33,317 nt of DNA from SIG440 sp045578305 (GTDB lineage Bacteria > Bacillota > Clostridia > Monoglobales > Monoglobaceae). The position numbers and the translations under genes were made by a program. The DNA lies in contig JAZNKA010000048.1 of the NCBI GenBank assembly GCA_045578305.1, forward strand, positions 1 through 33,317, read 5' to 3'. Of this stretch, positions 31,993 to 33,317 are shown in pieces (the first letter of the stretch is position 1; every line of letters starts with the position of its first letter). The notes beneath the pieces are model-generated. The model searched no databases. It was not told where the DNA came from and saw nothing but the letters and a program-made list of their open reading frames with translations.

Positions 31993-33317
31993 ATGAGTAT
32001 ATTAAATGCAGAAAACATAACACACAGCTTTGGTGGACGTCAAATTCTGGAGGACGCCACATTCCGTCTTTTAAAGGGCGAGCATATAGGACTTGTTGGG
32101 GCAAACGGCGAGGGTAAGTCCAGCTTTCTTAAAATAATAACCGGCGAGCTCCAACCTGACAGCGGAACGGTTGAATGGTGCAGACATATTACATACGGGT
32201 ACCTTGACCAGTATTCAAGCCTTGAAAAAGGCAAAACCATAATGGATGTTTTAAGAGGTGCATTTTCGCATCTTTCATCGCTTGAGGCAGAGATGATAAG
32301 TATTTATGACAAAATGGCAGATGCAACAGACCAGGAAATTGCCGATATGATGGAAGAAGTGGGCGAGATGCAGGAAATTCTGGATTCTTCGGGATATTAT
32401 ACCATTGACACCAAGATTTCGGAGTATGCGAACGGTCTGGGCCTTGGTGAAATTGGGCTTGACAGGGATGTTTCGGAGCTGAGTGGCGGTCAGAGAGCAA
32501 AGGTTCTGCTTGCAAAAGTCTTGCTTGAAAACCCGATGATTTTGATTTTGGACGAGCCCACAAACTTCCTTGACGAGAATCACATAAACTGGCTTACCGG
32601 GTTTTTGCAGGAATATGAAAATGCTTTTATTCTTGTATCTCACGATATACCGTTTTTGACAAAGGTAACAAATATTATCTATCATCTTGAAAATACGGTT
32701 CTTACCCGCTACAAAGGGACTTATGATGACTTTTTGAGGATGTACGAACTTAAAAAACAACAAAACGAGCAAGCGTACAAAAAGCAGCAAAAGAAAATAG
32801 CAGATTTGGAAGAATTTGTGGCAAAAAACAAGGCAAGAGCGGCGACGGCAACTCTTGCAAGGTCAAGACAAAAAGAGCTTGATAAAATGGAAAGAATAAG
32901 TCTTGCACCCGAAAAAGTCAAACCGACATTTAATTTCAAAACCGACAGGGCGCCGGGCAAAATTGTTATATCGGCAAAAGATTTGGTTATCGGATATGAT
33001 TCGCCGCTTACCAAAAAGATTGATATTGAAATAGAACGCAACAAAAAAATTGCAATCAAGGGTGTAAACGGACTTGGAAAGTCAACTCTTCTAAAAACTC
33101 TTTTAAAGCTTATTCCGCCGGTCGAGGGTGAGATTGTTCACGACCAGTTTGTGAATGTAGGATATTTTGAACAGGAGGAAAGTGCATCCGACAAAACAGC
33201 ACTTCAGGAGTTCTGGGATGAATTTCCGTCGCTTACAAATGCCGAGGCACGCGCCGCACTTGCCAAATGCGGTCTTACTACCGAGCATATAACAACACAA
33301 ATGCGGGTTTTGTCGGG
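31993..33317 (+). CDS. ABC-F family ATPase, YfmM type (3'-truncated by window edge)
   Basis: An open frame from ATG 31993 (GGAG 8 bp upstream) to the window end, at least 441 codons. It has two ABC ATPase domains without membrane helices. In the first, Walker A is GANGEGKSS, the signature LSGGQRAKVLLAKVLL and Walker B LILDEPTNFLDE. The linker is the charged helical hairpin of ABC-F proteins (KKQQNEQAYKKQQKKIADLE, FVAKNKARAATATLARSRQ). The second domain has Walker A GVNGLGKST and ends at the start of its signature (VLSG). The order and wording (RLLKGEHIGLVGANGEGKS, YENAFILVSHDIPFL) match B. subtilis YfmM. ABC-F proteins act on the ribosome E site as translation factors or antibiotic-protection proteins; which applies here is unknown. 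Confidence 0.92.
   Translation, partial: MSILNAENITHSFGGRQILEDATFRLLKGEHIGLVGANGEGKSSFLKIITGELQPDSGTVEWCRHITYGYLDQYSSLEKGKTIMDVLRGAFSHLSSLEAEMISIYDKMADATDQEIADMMEEVGEMQEILDSSGYYTIDTKISEYANGLGLGEIGLDRDVSELSGGQRAKVLLAKVLLENPMILILDEPTNFLDENHINWLTGFLQEYENAFILVSHDIPFLTKVTNIIYHLENTVLTRYKGTYDDFLRMYELKKQQNEQAYKKQQKKIADLEEFVAKNKARAATATLARSRQKELDKMERISLAPEKVKPTFNFKTDRAPGKIVISAKDLVIGYDSPLTKKIDIEIERNKKIAIKGVNGLGKSTLLKTLLKLIPPVEGEIVHDQFVNVGYFEQEESASDKTALQEFWDEFPSLTNAEARAALAKCGLTTEHITTQMRVLS

Noticed and set aside
1..33317. CRISPR array, prophage, insertion sequence or defence island
   Set aside because: No regularly spaced repeats, integrase, transposase, phage structural or restriction genes were seen on either strand.

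Overview
The window looks like a chromosomal segment of a low-GC, probably gut- or rumen-type member of the Clostridia (Bacillota). The grounds are the gene set (spo0A, bofA, spoVM, ricT, a dimeric-type glycyl-tRNA synthetase, smc-ftsY, gatD, a YfmM-type ABC-F protein), strong AGGAGG ribosome sites, TTGACA/TATAAT promoters and AT-rich spacers. Three sporulation genes imply an endospore former or a recent descendant of one. The species cannot be named from sequence alone.

Layout. 1-590: 3' end of gatD (peptidoglycan amidation). 811-1611: spo0A, with a Glu at the phosphoacceptor position. 1841-3303: a two-gene surface-polysaccharide unit (phosphoglycosyl transferase plus GT2), converging on a THUMP-type rRNA methyltransferase (3338-4459, minus). 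4697-15297: a rightward run of core genes: glycyl-tRNA synthetase, holB, ricT, smc, ftsY and a large UPF0182 membrane protein. A short region follows with a terminator, a strongly foldable element and a second, bidirectional terminator. 15587-20973 (minus): a likely operon of an SbcD/YhaO-like nuclease, a YhaN-like ATPase, a TatD-linked radical SAM protein, a DUF2156 protein and bofA. 21112-22757 (minus): kduI-kduD for uronate (pectin-type) catabolism. 22924-23197: a 57-codon membrane protein and the 27-codon spoVM. Then rpmB (minus), nagB and an N-acetylhexosamine-kinase-like gene.

From about 24.5 to 29.4 kb the region is visibly damaged. The kinase has an in-frame TAA at codon 41. A LysR fragment and an unknown gene fragment face away from each other across what looks like a deletion scar. 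An AEC transporter and an alpha/beta hydrolase each need removal of one A from an A-run to restore the frame. Intact genes among these are tRNA-Leu(CAA), a Rieske/FAD oxidoreductase and a small membrane-anchored protein. The window closes with a DUF4430 lipoprotein, the two subunits of an iron-sulfur fumarase and the 5' part of a YfmM-type ABC-F ATPase.

The main points for a second look are the Spo0A receiver substitution, a 24-nt identical hairpin-plus-ribosome-site leader shared by two unrelated genes (UPF0182 and nagB), the structured element at 15366-15446, the spoVM/small-ORF pair, and the cluster of broken genes. I did not find a clear new defence or mobile system.
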